Shown: positions 47,601 to 56,532, counted from the stretch's first letter. The stretch: 64,000 bases of DNA from Adlercreutzia sp. ZJ141 (GCF_011038965.1 NZ_JAAKEB010000010.1:41467-105466), one strand, 5' to 3'. Program-made: numbers and translations. The notes: a model not told the origin generated them from the letters alone.

Positions 47601-49403
47601 GCGCCACGTGTACGTAACACCCTCACGAACGGGTTCCTCACTCCAATAGTCGCCTTCGTACGCCATCGCCTCAAGCACCGTGCCAGTGTCGAGCGCTGCT
47701 CTGCTAGCATTGAGCAGCTTGACAGATGACAGCTCATGCACACCCCGAGGAAGAATGCGGCCGGCTTCGGTGGCATGAACATTGCAGCCAGGAACACCAT
47801 TTTTCGCCGTGGCGACCACCCGCAAGTACTTGCCCTCACAGGCATCTGTGACGGTGAAGCGCTCACCCGTGGCGATTTCGCGGAAATCGGAGTCGGAGAC
47901 GGTTGCTGAATCGGCAATCTGCCACGAGAAATCAACGTTATCAGCACCGAAAAGCGTGTATGGATCGTCGCTGTGATAAGCCTTCGCCTGCAGCTTGTCG
48001 CCAACGTTGCCAGTTGGCACGCTCTCGTAATCGCTGCCGAATTCCTCGCCATTGTACGCAAGCACAACGTGGTTGAGCATAACCTGACCTGCAGCGACAA
48101 TGGGACCCGGTGTGTCGTACGAACTCGACGCGGGATAGTCCCATATCGAGCTAGGACCATAGAGTGTCTGTCCGTCACCCGTCACTTTCACGCGAACGTA
48201 TTTGCCCGAAAGCTGGCGAGCAATCTCTTCAGTGATCGTCAACGACGCACCCGTCTGGCCCTCAATAGGCTGATAATCGGCGTCTGCAGCGTCGCGAGAA
48301 TCACCTGCGAGCCACTGATACGACCACCCGCTTTGTGCGGAAATACGCGCCGAAGGAGAAGCCTCGCTGTCCCATGCGTTGGCGAAAAGCGTCGCACCCA
48401 CATACACAGACGCTGCCTCTACGGTCGCAAACGATGAGACAACGTCAGCGGAATCCTGCAACAAAATGTATGACTTACCGTCGAGCGCGGTCTTCGGTGG
48501 CACGGGTGCTTTAATTCCGCCAATAGCTGAAAGACTGCCGGAAACTCTTGCGTTCGGGCCTACAAATGTTGCTTCATCCGAAGTTATTTTGACGCGAATA
48601 TATTTGCCAGCATACTGTTCACGCATGGTATTCGTAATGGTGATCGACGAACCTGTCTGCCCCTCGATCTTGACGTACGTTGAAAGGTCGGCAGCGTTCT
48701 TGTCAGCACCTACGTACCACTCGTACGTCCATGATCCATCATCGTTAATCTTCACACTACGACTTTTCCACGCGTGCGCATAGAGCGTCGTTTCCTGCTG
48801 GATGAAACCGGTCGCATTGGAGAAAGTTTGCGGGTTCGGATTCGTCCCCACCGACACTCCACGCGCATCTGTCAACGTTGCCGCTACACGAGCACGCGCG
48901 GCAACCTGCGCTTCGCGTTCAGCCACTTCGTCGGTTGCGCCAACGCTCAGCTGCGTCATGTCTGTTGACACATCATTGTCGTTGGTGGCAACAGGCGTTG
49001 AGCCATCTACAGAAGCCTGCTCGCTGTCCTGTGTGTTCTGTGTATCACCAAATCCCGAAGCGACATCGTCTCCATTTTGGGCGCCGCCATCTTGCGAGCT
49101 TTCGCTGGCGGCCGCCCCCTCGCGTGACACACTTTCGTCATCGGCGGCAGGGGCATTCGAGCTGCTGCCACCTGCTTCATCGGCGTTTTGCGCGGTGGGC
49201 AGTGCCATAACTGAAGCCGTTGCAGCAACATCATCAGTCGCACTGCGGGCGAACTCTTCATCGGTACTTTCTGCCCATGCCGTGCTCGGCGTCATCGACA
49301 CCGCAAGCACAAGAGCCATGAACAGCGCAATTGCTTTGCGGAAAACAGTACAGGGATGCGTACTGCGCTCGTTTGAGTGCACACAGACAGAACCGATACT
49401 CAT
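44664..49403 (-). CDS. Giant surface protein: Ig-like modules, DUF4430, beta-propeller
   Basis: 1578 residues. Signal peptide (FRKAIALFMALVLAVSMTPS, cleavage after TAWA, about 44). A Ser/Asp/Glu-rich stretch to about 200. Six Ig-like modules (about 210-875), each with a W-x-W/Y-x-W core and a G-K-Y-x-R-V ending. DUF4430 (about 889-1003, SYWSFYVNGSYATSMPNGYA, LRDGDVIELVYID). A PQQ-type beta-propeller (about 1054-1428, VNGRVYLASETELRAVDAST). Acidic linker and a C-terminal membrane helix (about 1538-1562) with RCRK tail; no LPxTG or NPxTN signal. ATG follows AGAGAGG 32 nt after the B12 box. Proposed to capture cobalamin or cobalamin-protein complexes at the cell surface. Confidence 0.88.
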   Translation of the reverse strand: MSIGSVCVHSNERSTHPCTVFRKAIALFMALVLAVSMTPSTAWAESTDEEFARSATDDVAATASVMALPTAQNADEAGGSSSNAPAADDESVSREGAAASESSQDGGAQNGDDVASGFGDTQNTQDSEQASVDGSTPVATNDNDVSTDMTQLSVGATDEVAEREAQVAARARVAATLTDARGVSVGTNPNPQTFSNATGFIQQETTLYAHAWKSRSVKINDDGSWTYEWYVGADKNAADLSTYVKIEGQTGSSITITNTMREQYAGKYIRVKITSDEATFVGPNARVSGSLSAIGGIKAPVPPKTALDGKSYILLQDSADVVSSFATVEAASVYVGATLFANAWDSEASPSARISAQSGWSYQWLAGDSRDAADADYQPIEGQTGASLTITEEIARQLSGKYVRVKVTGDGQTLYGPSSIWDYPASSSYDTPGPIVAAGQVMLNHVVLAYNGEEFGSDYESVPTGNVGDKLQAKAYHSDDPYTLFGADNVDFSWQIADSATVSDSDFREIATGERFTVTDACEGKYLRVVATAKNGVPGCNVHATEAGRILPRGVHELSSVKLLNASRAALDTGTVLEAMAYEGDYWSEEPVREGVTYTWRWADEDPTSASFDAVMGWHNVPDVTGDSFTVPDDFVGRWVSVAACAGDNQVESDDWSAVHIKPAGSAELYYAALNKVSGDDAFVYKAGEIIGITANETSSAGTKGQQLANDRLTFTWKISDERNGDYVELADENVHQPQFVIPESYVGKYLRCEVSAGFNVEVATMRYAIEPPAQDIPSYEISSVDMECSGNVAQVGATVTPVVKQMVSNEWGSYEEGLPTDAVVRYTWYASDDAEGSNAQVIPVTDAKTGALKLVGAHEGAYLYVVANAGANSMRSEVFRVEPAEAQVVTVSVKVTGVTEHAVGEAFQAEPWISLTEYTWFSSATERKTAWDVFAELLDKAGYSYNTTGACPYSITTPDKRPLAQKPGAAWSYWSFYVNGSYATSMPNGYALRDGDVIELVYIDATGEQTFPDITPNPGAAVPDGKADWGGYGNAENGSATEAATPTQKAEAAWTYDYSEEAAFASWSEPVVVNGRVYLASETELRAVDASTGKVLARAPLAASVGYGSRPVYVDGLIVVALNSGRLQALTADALETVWLTDPLPDGALGSGQSWQQALSTISVHNGYLYTGTAVADYSTSYGGYFLCVNAKTGAIKWMTRNDTAGYYWAGAAFVGDYAVFAGDDGVVCSVPVSSADGAALGSLNLSASVRSTIISDGAFVYVVTTDGVLHKVSVGSDGVLSEVASVQFAAFSTSTPTIVDGKAYVGGSLSTYKGVLAVIDVAAMTLVSQVTKADGTDLIAEVKSRPLVSVQQGSTYVYFTCNGAVGEWPAYTSGGGVLVYRAGDTEAAVLYDPPAGLANYCMGSVAAGSDGTLYYVNDSGLFALKASSGGSGGEIVEPSDGTLDGTPGDVGGDSNDNAAPFSGGHVPALRAPLTPDQAAALKDAEGDAGVEAADEAGKDAASEHARSGTAAKEKSADAAVGASVLNGGNETGVTREFNPVALAGLLAGLAGLGGALVFLLGRCRKDDEGENQEGTRA

Positions 49404-49431
49404 CGGGACCTCTCTTCCAGGGCTACGTACG

Positions 49432-49595
49432 ATGGGCAGGTATTCCGACTTCGCCTTCATTGAAGCGGCTGCGTGCCCGCAGCTTATCGCCTCATCGGCT
49501 CTTACGGTTACTGGTATAGCGCGGGATTCTCACCCGCATTCCCCTGAATGCCCTTCGAAAGCGTCCGCATACGTAAACACACCTCAAAGCAGCAC
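49432..49595 (-). promoter_or_regulatory. Cobalamin (adenosylcobalamin-type) riboswitch
   Basis: On the minus strand the core GGGAATGCGGGTGAGAATCC is followed by CGC...CCAGTAACCGTAA and ends in the B12 box AGTCGGAATACCTGCC (49435-49450); all are consensus cobalamin-element features. Only about 25 nt separate the box from the ribosome site of the giant surface protein and no terminator lies between, so control is probably at translation initiation. A GCTCCG/CGGAGC hairpin (49598-49613) precedes the element. Confidence 0.9.
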
Positions 49596-49645
49596 CTGCT
49601 CCGCGCCCGGAGCATCCCATCATGCCATCATTACAACTGTGCCCG

Positions 49646-49654
49646 ATTCTACCA
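49646..49654 (-). promoter_or_regulatory. Extended -10 promoter of the B12 operon
   Basis: TGG-TAGAAT on the minus strand, about 50 nt upstream of the riboswitch core; no good -35. The stretch on to the permease gene (49655-49829) contains nothing else I can identify. Confidence 0.45.
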
Positions 49655-49829
49655 CCGCATCACGCAGCAGAGTTCGCAAATCGGGTGAAACAGATCTAGA
49701 GCACGGCACGGCATGATTGATTACTTCCCATGGGCCAGCCAATAACAGGCAGCTCGTGCAGGTGCACGCAGATGAAGCTGGCAAATCACCACACGCAAGA
49801 ATTTCGTTATGATTATCGAAGAGTAGCCC

Positions 49830-51116
49830 TCAATTCAGCAGCAGCCAAAGGGCACAATTGGCGGCGAGAAGTGCGGCGTTCGCCAACAAGAATGCGCGCA
49901 GAAACTGTACAGTGGAGCCGCAACTCTCTTTTCGATAGATCCCTAAGGTGATTAGGCTCGCAAGCGACGCAACTGGCGTTCCCAGCCCACCGATGTCGAC
50001 CCCTAGTACCAGCTGTTGCCACGAGGTAGCAAACGGCATGAGCAGTGCCGCTGCGGGAACATTGCTGATCACCTGACTCGCTGCAAGCGGAATGAGGAAC
50101 GAGTGCTCGGAAAGCGCACCGGACAACACCTGTCGCACAGCGTCGGAGGCCGCAAGTGTTCCCGAGAACACGAAGAAGCACGCAAACGTGAGCAACAACG
50201 CATAATCAATGCGCGCGATAATGAGCGTGCCGCCACCCACAACGTCACCGCATTCTCGCTTTCTCAGCGGTCCACCACCATCACTGCTTACAGTTTCGTT
50301 TTGCTCCCGACCTCGACCTTGCAACGGTTTGCCGCCTTTATCACTCATGACAACCAAACACTCTCGACTTCGCAGCAGCTCGATGCCGTCACACGCCAAC
50401 GCGAACACGACTGCACAAACAAGCGTCATGTTAAGCGGCACCACATCGAACACGGTTGCCACACACAACGCAAACAGTACACCAGCAGCGGCTGTTTTGC
50501 GAACATCTACAAGCGGAAGCTGTCCGCAAAATGGTTTCACCGCACGGTATCTTCCCGCTACCAGGCAAAACACAACGATAAGCACAAACGATAGCCCCAC
50601 ATACGGAATAACCACGACGAAAAACTCTGCCGCGTCTAAACCGAACCCCTTAAACAGTAGCAGGTTTTGCGGGTTGCCGAACGGCGTAGCCATGCTACCC
50701 ATATTCGCCGCAAGCGTTTGCAGCACCAACACGGGAACAACCAGTCGCTGCTCACCGCTGGCGCGCAGTACCGCACACGCGAACGGAACGAACGCCAGCA
50801 GCGCAACGTCATTTGTCACCACCATGGACGCAAAAAATGGTAGCAGCACCAGCGACAACATGAGCGTACTGAGCGACATGTCGCCCCTCACCAGACGAAA
50901 TGCCAGCCACGAAAGTGCGTTGGCCTGTTGCAGCGCCGCCGTACACACCATAAAGCACGCAAGCAGACCTATCACCTGCCAATCAATGAGCCCAGCAACC
51001 TGCGCACCTTGGGGAGAAACCACTTGCGACAGAACAGCCGCCGCAAACGCGCAACACAGCACAGGCTGACTGCGCACGAAGCCTGCGGCGCGCGATGCTA
51101 GCCGACGCATGCGCAC
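49830..51116 (-). CDS. ArsB/NhaD/DASS-like membrane permease
   Basis: 428 residues with about ten membrane helices. SMVVTNDVALLAFVPFACAV and ANMGSMATPFGNPQNLLLFK are the repeated ion-transporter signatures (VTNDVxLL..P and ATPFGNPQN), and the second repeat has SQVISNVPAAALLMPFATSW. These mark the ion-transporter superfamily (SLC13/ArsB/NhaD). A cytoplasmic insert around 255-290 (MSDKGGKPLQGRGREQNE) divides the two halves. Substrate cannot be told. Start overlaps the FAD dehydrogenase stop; an inner ATG at 51110 is equally possible. Confidence 0.82.
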   Translation of the reverse strand: MRMRRLASRAAGFVRSQPVLCCAFAAAVLSQVVSPQGAQVAGLIDWQVIGLLACFMVCTAALQQANALSWLAFRLVRGDMSLSTLMLSLVLLPFFASMVVTNDVALLAFVPFACAVLRASGEQRLVVPVLVLQTLAANMGSMATPFGNPQNLLLFKGFGLDAAEFFVVVIPYVGLSFVLIVVFCLVAGRYRAVKPFCGQLPLVDVRKTAAAGVLFALCVATVFDVVPLNMTLVCAVVFALACDGIELLRSRECLVVMSDKGGKPLQGRGREQNETVSSDGGGPLRKRECGDVVGGGTLIIARIDYALLLTFACFFVFSGTLAASDAVRQVLSGALSEHSFLIPLAASQVISNVPAAALLMPFATSWQQLVLGVDIGGLGTPVASLASLITLGIYRKESCGSTVQFLRAFLLANAALLAANCALWLLLN

Positions 51117-52873
51117 ACAGCCTCGGCTACGCGCAGCCCATCACATGCAGCACTCATGATGCCGCCCGCATAGCCCGCACCCTCGCCGCAAGGATACAGC
51201 CCCGCAACCGATACCGATTGAAGCGTGTTTGCGTCGCGCACGATACGCACAGGGCTCGAACTACGCGCTTCGACCGCCGTCATTAATGCATTGGGGTTCG
51301 CGAAGCCGGGTAGCTTCGCATCGAGCAGCGGCAGCGCCTCGGCAATGGCATCACACAGAAGCTTCGGCAACACATTATGCAAGCCACACAGCACCACACC
51401 GCGCGGGTACGTGGGAGAAACGTCCCCCTCCGACAGATGAACTTCCTGCTCAGGGAAACGACCGCGAGATGCAGCCGCCCAATGCGCGTGCAGGAAGTCG
51501 CTCACCGTTTGAGCCGGCGCAGTGTACGGTGCGCCACCTGCGCGCACCGCCGCCTCGTAAGCAGCGCGCTCCACGCGCCGCTGTAGCTCCACACCTGCAA
51601 GCACACACTCGCCGGGCACGTCGTCGGGACGCACCTCCACCAAAAGCGCACTGTTGCAGTTAGCTCCATCGCGCGCAAAGCGGCTCATGCCGTTCACACA
51701 CACGCCACCACGCTCGCTGGCTGCTGCAACAACTTCCCCACCAGGGCACATGCAGAAGGTGTACACTCCCCGGCCGTCAAGCGCACGAGTATCTTCGGCA
51801 GATTTCCCAGCAGCTACCCCACCGTCTTTTTCTCTCTTCGCGACCACCGCATGACCGCTCGGCAAGTGAACCGCAAGCTTGTAGTCGGCCGCTCCCAGCG
51901 CCGGATGCGCAGCTGCCTGACCGTACTGCGCAGTATTCAGCCATGATTGCGCATGCTCAATACGCACGCCCATGGCGAACGGTTTGCGTTCCATGTACAC
52001 GCCTGCATCGTGCAGCATGCCAAACGTGTCACGCGCCGAATGTCCACATGCAAGCACAACCGCGCTTGCGGGAATTACCTCGCGGGAACCCGTCGCAGTG
52101 TGAGCAACCTCAATCGCGGTAAGCGCACCATCTTCCTCGCGCATACCAATCAGCTGCGTATCGAAACGAACGCACCCACCTGCTGCGATGATGCGCTGCC
52201 GCAAGTTGCGAACGACGCTGGGCAAAATGTCGGTGCCAATATGGGGCTTCGCCTGCCAGAGAATCTCTTTTGGAGCACCCGCGCTGGCAAACGTTTGCAG
52301 CACATGACGGATGTGCGGACTTTTCGTTCCCGTAGTCAGCTTGCCGTCGGAAAACGCACCAGCACCTCCCTCTCCGAATTGGATGTTGGTCTGCTCGTCA
52401 AGCTCGCCGCCTGCCGCAAACGCGCTTACCGCCGCCTGACGGCGCTCAACACACGCTCCGCGTTCAATAACAAGCGGACGCAACCCAGCTTCAGCCAAAT
52501 ACAGCGCCGCAAAGAGCCCCGCCGGCCCCATACCAACAACCACCGGAGAGCAAAACCCTGGCGCATCAGCAACCGTCGAGCAATCGGGTACGCGCAGCAA
52601 AGGCGTGGGCTCGTGTCGTTTCACGTTCACACCCCGTGCAGGGTGCACAGCAGCAATATCGTCTGCGCACACGTCCACGAGCAGCGTTGCCACAAAATGA
52701 ACGTCACGCTTCTTGCGAGCGTCCACACTGCGCTTCAGTACGCGAACCGAACGAATAGCGTCCTGTGGCATACCAACCGCCCGCGCGCAAGCCATATTCA
52801 GCGCTCGCTCACCCGACCGACCGGAAAGGCCAGCATCGAGCGGTAACGCCACATTCGACGCTTCAATCAGCAT
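51098..52873 (-). CDS. FAD-dependent dehydrogenase (COG2509 type)
   Basis: 591 residues from MLIEASNVALPLDAGL with GGAAAGG upstream. An N-terminal ferredoxin-fold-like domain of about 100 residues (RSVRVLKRSVDARKKRDVHF) precedes the FAD Rossmann motif VVVGMGPAGLFAALYLAEAG. GGAGAFSDGKLTTGTKSPHI and VLACGHSARDTFGMLHDAGV with YPCGEGAGYAGGIMSAACDG at the end are the family pattern. Substrate unknown. Overlaps the preceding flavoprotein gene by 7 nt and the permease gene by 19 nt. Confidence 0.88.
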   Translation of the reverse strand: MLIEASNVALPLDAGLSGRSGERALNMACARAVGMPQDAIRSVRVLKRSVDARKKRDVHFVATLLVDVCADDIAAVHPARGVNVKRHEPTPLLRVPDCSTVADAPGFCSPVVVGMGPAGLFAALYLAEAGLRPLVIERGACVERRQAAVSAFAAGGELDEQTNIQFGEGGAGAFSDGKLTTGTKSPHIRHVLQTFASAGAPKEILWQAKPHIGTDILPSVVRNLRQRIIAAGGCVRFDTQLIGMREEDGALTAIEVAHTATGSREVIPASAVVLACGHSARDTFGMLHDAGVYMERKPFAMGVRIEHAQSWLNTAQYGQAAAHPALGAADYKLAVHLPSGHAVVAKREKDGGVAAGKSAEDTRALDGRGVYTFCMCPGGEVVAAASERGGVCVNGMSRFARDGANCNSALLVEVRPDDVPGECVLAGVELQRRVERAAYEAAVRAGGAPYTAPAQTVSDFLHAHWAAASRGRFPEQEVHLSEGDVSPTYPRGVVLCGLHNVLPKLLCDAIAEALPLLDAKLPGFANPNALMTAVEARSSSPVRIVRDANTLQSVSVAGLYPCGEGAGYAGGIMSAACDGLRVAEAVCACVG

Positions 52874-54171
52874 GACGAACCTTTCCCACCACGTGAAGCA
52901 CCCAATGCCGAACGCGCGGCAGCGCACCCCGCCAAAAGCCCGCTTGCCCACGCCCAGTGCAAGTTGAAGCCACCACAGGGCGCGTCCGTATCGAGCGCTT
53001 CACCGGCAACATACAGCCCCGGCAACCCTTGTACCTGCAAGCTTTTGTCATCCACCGCAGAAACTAGCACGCCCCCGCGATGCACCTGGCATTGGCGCGC
53101 ATCACCAATGCCGCGCACAGTGAGCCGAAATCCCTTGAGCACATAAGCGAGCGCACGCAGGTGCTCACCGGAGACCTGATCGCGTTCATCAACTCCAGCG
53201 CTGTGCAGCAACACGTCTGCCACCTGCGGCAATAGCATGCCACAGAGCAACTGCCCCATGTGTGCGCCATCTTCCCCGAAGGTTTCGCGCAAGCGCCGAG
53301 CACGTGCAACCAAAAACGCCTCACAGTCTTCAGTAGGAACCTGCGGCAGAAAGTCGAGAACAAGTTCGTCTTTCGGTTCGGCAACGCGCGACACGTTGAA
53401 CACGGCGATACCCGACACGCCATACTTTCGAAACAACACCTCGCCCGTCTCACGCGCTTTCACGCGCCCATCTGCGCCGTGCAGCTCTATCACACATTTC
53501 ACACGGATGCTGTCGAGACTTTTCACCGGACCGTCGGTAGCCAGCGGACCGAGCACCGGTACTGCATCGCACATAGGCACACTTTCGGGAAGCAGCCCGC
53601 GCGCCAGCACGCCGCCACACGCCACAATAACAGCATCGGCGTGTTCAACGCGACCGTCATCAAAGCGCACATGGTAGCGTCCACCCTTCCGGTCGGGCAC
53701 ATCGATGCGTACGGCACGCTGCGAAGGCGCTTCCTGCACGCCCAAGGCACGCATGGCGTCGCGCAGCACAGAAAGCACGCTTGTCGCTTTGTTCGCCATT
53801 GGATACAGGCGTCCCTCGGATTCTTCACGCCATAAAAGCCCCAAGCCGTCGAAGAAACGCAGCACTGCGTTTTGAGAAAAACCCCCAGACAAGGTAACGT
53901 TTCCGCCCTCTGCATACTCTCGCTCAACGGCTTCAAACACCGCGCCCACAAACGAAGCGTTATGATAGAACGCAGCATCGGGATTCGCATTCGAGAAGTT
54001 ACACCGCCCATTGCCTGTGGCCAAAATGGAGCGGCCTACGCGGTCATCCCGCTCAAACACGACTACGTCTGCGCACGCGCCCGTTCGTTTGACCTCTCGA
54101 GCTGCTGCAATGGATGCCGCCAAACCGGCAGCTCCCCCACCTATGATCGCGATCTTTTTCGCATCGGCCAT
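52867..54171 (-). CDS. HI0933/BaiN-family FAD oxidoreductase
   Basis: 434 residues from MADAKKIAIIGGGAAGLAAS. FAD-binding GGGAAGLAASIAAA at the start, LATGNGRCNFSNANPD, and the C-terminal YVAGEALDTDAPCGGFNLHW AWASGLLAG signature define the HI0933 (aminoacetone-oxidase-like/BaiN) family. BaiN was linked to bile acid dehydroxylation in a Clostridium, but most members are uncharacterised, so that function is not assumed. First gene of the flavoprotein-permease operon. Confidence 0.9.
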   Translation of the reverse strand: MADAKKIAIIGGGAAGLAASIAAAREVKRTGACADVVVFERDDRVGRSILATGNGRCNFSNANPDAAFYHNASFVGAVFEAVEREYAEGGNVTLSGGFSQNAVLRFFDGLGLLWREESEGRLYPMANKATSVLSVLRDAMRALGVQEAPSQRAVRIDVPDRKGGRYHVRFDDGRVEHADAVIVACGGVLARGLLPESVPMCDAVPVLGPLATDGPVKSLDSIRVKCVIELHGADGRVKARETGEVLFRKYGVSGIAVFNVSRVAEPKDELVLDFLPQVPTEDCEAFLVARARRLRETFGEDGAHMGQLLCGMLLPQVADVLLHSAGVDERDQVSGEHLRALAYVLKGFRLTVRGIGDARQCQVHRGGVLVSAVDDKSLQVQGLPGLYVAGEALDTDAPCGGFNLHWAWASGLLAGCAAARSALGASRGGKGSSC

Positions 54172-54260
54172 CGCATGCACCGAACCTTTGCTTTCGTTTC
54201 TACTCACGCGATAAGCCCAAGCCGAACCTAAGCTTCGCGCCATTTTGCACACAGCATAAC

Positions 54261-54291
54261 AAACGCCCGGAGCCGTGTGCCCCGGGCGTTT
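54261..54291 (-). terminator. Terminator after the AGCS symporter gene
   Basis: Perfect 10-base stem AAACGCCCGG/CCGGGCGTTT with an 11-base loop, 59 nt beyond the symporter stop. On the minus strand the closing arm runs into TTTGTTAT. Confidence 0.85.
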
Positions 54292-54349
54292 GAAAGATCA
54301 GATAAGGCAAAGCTGTCTGTCTGATTGTTTACGTACAGTTGCCGAGCAG

Positions 54350-55861
54350 CTACTTGCTCTCGATAACGGGGATTTCTACGTCGTAGACCTCTTCGATATT
54401 ACCATCGTATACGTAATGCTTCGTTTCCTTGGCGATGACACCGGAAAGAGCAAGCACAGCGATGAGGTTCGGAATGGCCATGAGAGCGTTTGTGATGTCG
54501 GCGATATCCCACACAAAGCCCGACACACCAACGGCACCCGCAAAGCAGATGCAGCAGAAGATAACTTGGTATGGCTTAATGGCATGCTTGCCAAACAGGT
54601 ACGTGACGCAACGATTGCCGTAGTAGCTCCATCCCAGCGACGTGGAGTACGCAAACATTGCCAAACCCAAACACAAGATGATGGTGCCGACAACCGGAAT
54701 CTGGTCGAACACAGCCGTAACCAGCATCGATGAGGTGAGGTCGCCGTTGTTCAGGTACATGTCCATAATGGCGGGGTTCGCCAAAATCGACGACACGAGC
54801 GCGATACCCGTGATAGCGCACACCACCACGGTGTCCCAGAAGGTGCCCGTCATGGAAATGAGCGCCTGCTTAGCGGGGTTTTTCGTCACCGCTGCGGAGG
54901 CAACAAGCGGCGAGGAACCCAAGCCAGACTCGTTAGAGAACAAACCGCGCGCGCAGCCCTTCTGCAATGCAACAACAACAGCCGAGCCGAACGCACCACC
55001 CATGGCCGCCTGCGGACTAAACGCACACTGCACGATAAGGGCGACAGCGGACAGGAAGTATGCGCCGTTCATAACGATAACAATCAGGCAACCTGCCACA
55101 TAGAAGATAGTCATGAAGGGGATAAGCTTCTCGCACACCTGCGAGATAACCTTAATACCACCAAGCACCACGATAGCAATGAGGATGGTCACGCAAATAG
55201 CGATGATCAGCTGCATGGGCGAAGTCTGAAGCCCGAACAAGTTCATGGTGTCGGTTTCGCCCACAGTGTCCTTAATGGTGCTGGCAAGCGAGTTCGTTTG
55301 CACCGCAGCACCAATACCAAACGCGGCGATAGCGGCAAACACAGCAAACAGCACGCCTAAGAACTTGCCGAGTGCCTTGTTCTTCAACCCGCGCTCGAGC
55401 GCGTACATAGCACCGCCGAGCATATTGCCGTTGTGATCCTTCACGCGGTACTTCACAGCAATAAACGTTTCGGAGTACTTCGTTGCAATACCGAACACGC
55501 CAGTGATCCACATCCAGAAGATAGCGCCCGGGCCACCAGCGATAAGCGCCGTACCTACGCCGATGATGTTACCAGTACCAATGGTGGCCGCAAGCGACGT
55601 GGTGAGCGCCTGGAAGGGACTCACGTCGCCAGCGCCTTCGTCCTTGGTCAGCGACATCTTAATGCCCTGGGGAATCTTGCGCTGGATGCCACGCGTGCGG
55701 AACGTCATGAACACGTGCGTGCCCAAAAGCAACATGATCATGATAGGGCCCCACACAAAACCGTCGATAGCCGACACCACATCGGCCGCGCCGGTTGCCT
55801 CAGCCAACCCCGAGCCTAAGCTCGTGAATGGCTCAACGAAAAACGAATACAGGAAATCCAC
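54350..55861 (-). CDS. AGCS-family alanine/glycine:cation symporter
   Basis: 503 residues with about eleven membrane helices. The family signature TTSLAATIGTGNIIGVGTAL and GGPGAIFWMWITGVFGIATK is intact, along with ESGLGSSPLVASAAV. Takes up alanine or glycine with Na+ or H+. GTG start with GGAGG eight nt upstream. Monocistronic. Upstream, 55862-56187 is AT-rich and gene-free and separates it from the divergent FMN riboswitch. Confidence 0.93.
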   Translation of the reverse strand: MDFLYSFFVEPFTSLGSGLAEATGAADVVSAIDGFVWGPIMIMLLLGTHVFMTFRTRGIQRKIPQGIKMSLTKDEGAGDVSPFQALTTSLAATIGTGNIIGVGTALIAGGPGAIFWMWITGVFGIATKYSETFIAVKYRVKDHNGNMLGGAMYALERGLKNKALGKFLGVLFAVFAAIAAFGIGAAVQTNSLASTIKDTVGETDTMNLFGLQTSPMQLIIAICVTILIAIVVLGGIKVISQVCEKLIPFMTIFYVAGCLIVIVMNGAYFLSAVALIVQCAFSPQAAMGGAFGSAVVVALQKGCARGLFSNESGLGSSPLVASAAVTKNPAKQALISMTGTFWDTVVVCAITGIALVSSILANPAIMDMYLNNGDLTSSMLVTAVFDQIPVVGTIILCLGLAMFAYSTSLGWSYYGNRCVTYLFGKHAIKPYQVIFCCICFAGAVGVSGFVWDIADITNALMAIPNLIAVLALSGVIAKETKHYVYDGNIEEVYDVEIPVIESK

Positions 55862-56187
55862 TCCTTGCGCCTCCTTGCAAAAACATGAACGCGGGGCTTA
55901 TCGGCAGCGCGCTCGGCTAACACACGCCAAAAGCGTTCGCGCGAGCACTCATCTTTCATCGAAGGGCGCTCCCCCAAACGCTTCAGGCAGTTTCAATATC
56001 CTTCCGCATTATAGGGACCAACACCGCCTGTTATTGTTAACAATTGAGAAATTTTCATTAACGGCATGATTTTTCGTCATGCAACCGCATACAGAAGGAA
56101 ACACCCTCTAGCAGACAAGAAAATTTGAGATAGAGCGCATACATACAACCCCGGCTATTGCTCGGATTGTTCTCCTCAAGAAGTCGC

Positions 56188-56216
56188 TTGCGCGCGATGG
56201 GCGAAGCAACTACAAT
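56188..56216 (+). promoter_or_regulatory. Promoter of the riboflavin ECF operon
   Basis: TTGCGC (56188-56193), 17-base spacer, TACAAT (56211-56216). Predicted start near 56223, about 10 nt before the FMN riboswitch. Confidence 0.65.
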
Positions 56217-56233
56217 GGCGGTGCATGAGTTCT

Positions 56234-56424
56234 GTTTCAGGGCGGGGCGAAAATCCCCACTGGCGGTAACTGATGAGCCGGCAATGTACTGGCTACACAT
56301 CAGAAGTCCGCGACCCTGCTGCGATTCGTGCCCGGTTCGAATTCTCGAGTTAGGCGCGATGTACAGCAGGCTGATCCGGTGAAAATCCGGAACCAACGGT
56401 CATAGTCCGGATGGAAGAGGCAGA
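56234..56424 (+). promoter_or_regulatory. FMN riboswitch (RFN element)
   Basis: CAGGGCGGGGCGAAAATCCC followed by CACTGGCGGTA, AGTCCGCGAC, CTGATCCGGTGAAAATCCGG, AACCAACGGTCATAGTCCGG and ATGGAAGAGG is the complete RFN consensus, with an enlarged variable arm (about 56320-56365). Binds FMN. A terminator downstream makes this an off-switch acting on transcription. Confidence 0.96.
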
Positions 56425-56491
56425 AGTTCGCGCATGGCTCGAAACGCGCCCCGGCAAAAGCCAGGTGCCGAATCTGATAGCAACGCGAATG

Positions 56492-56532
56492 ACAAGCCCG
56501 AATGAAGGAATTCATACGGGCTTGTTTCTTTT
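56492..56532 (+). terminator. Attenuator terminator of the FMN riboswitch
   Basis: ACAAGCCCG-A-ATGAA loop GGAA then TTCAT-A-CGGGCTTGT: a 14-pair stem with one A/A mismatch, followed by TTCTTTT. It lies between the riboswitch and the ribU-like start codon and should form when FMN is bound. Confidence 0.88.

Noticed and set aside
44664..49403. Giant surface protein as substrate of the class B sortase
   Set aside because: Its C-terminus has a membrane helix and charged tail but no LPxTG- or NPxTN-like motif before it.
49830..51116. Calling the permease an arsenite pump (ArsB)
   Set aside because: The superfamily motifs are shared by ArsB, NhaD and dicarboxylate carriers, and no ars gene is nearby, so the substrate is left open.
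52867..54171. Bile acid function from BaiN similarity
   Set aside because: The HI0933 family is broad and no other bai-type gene is in the window.
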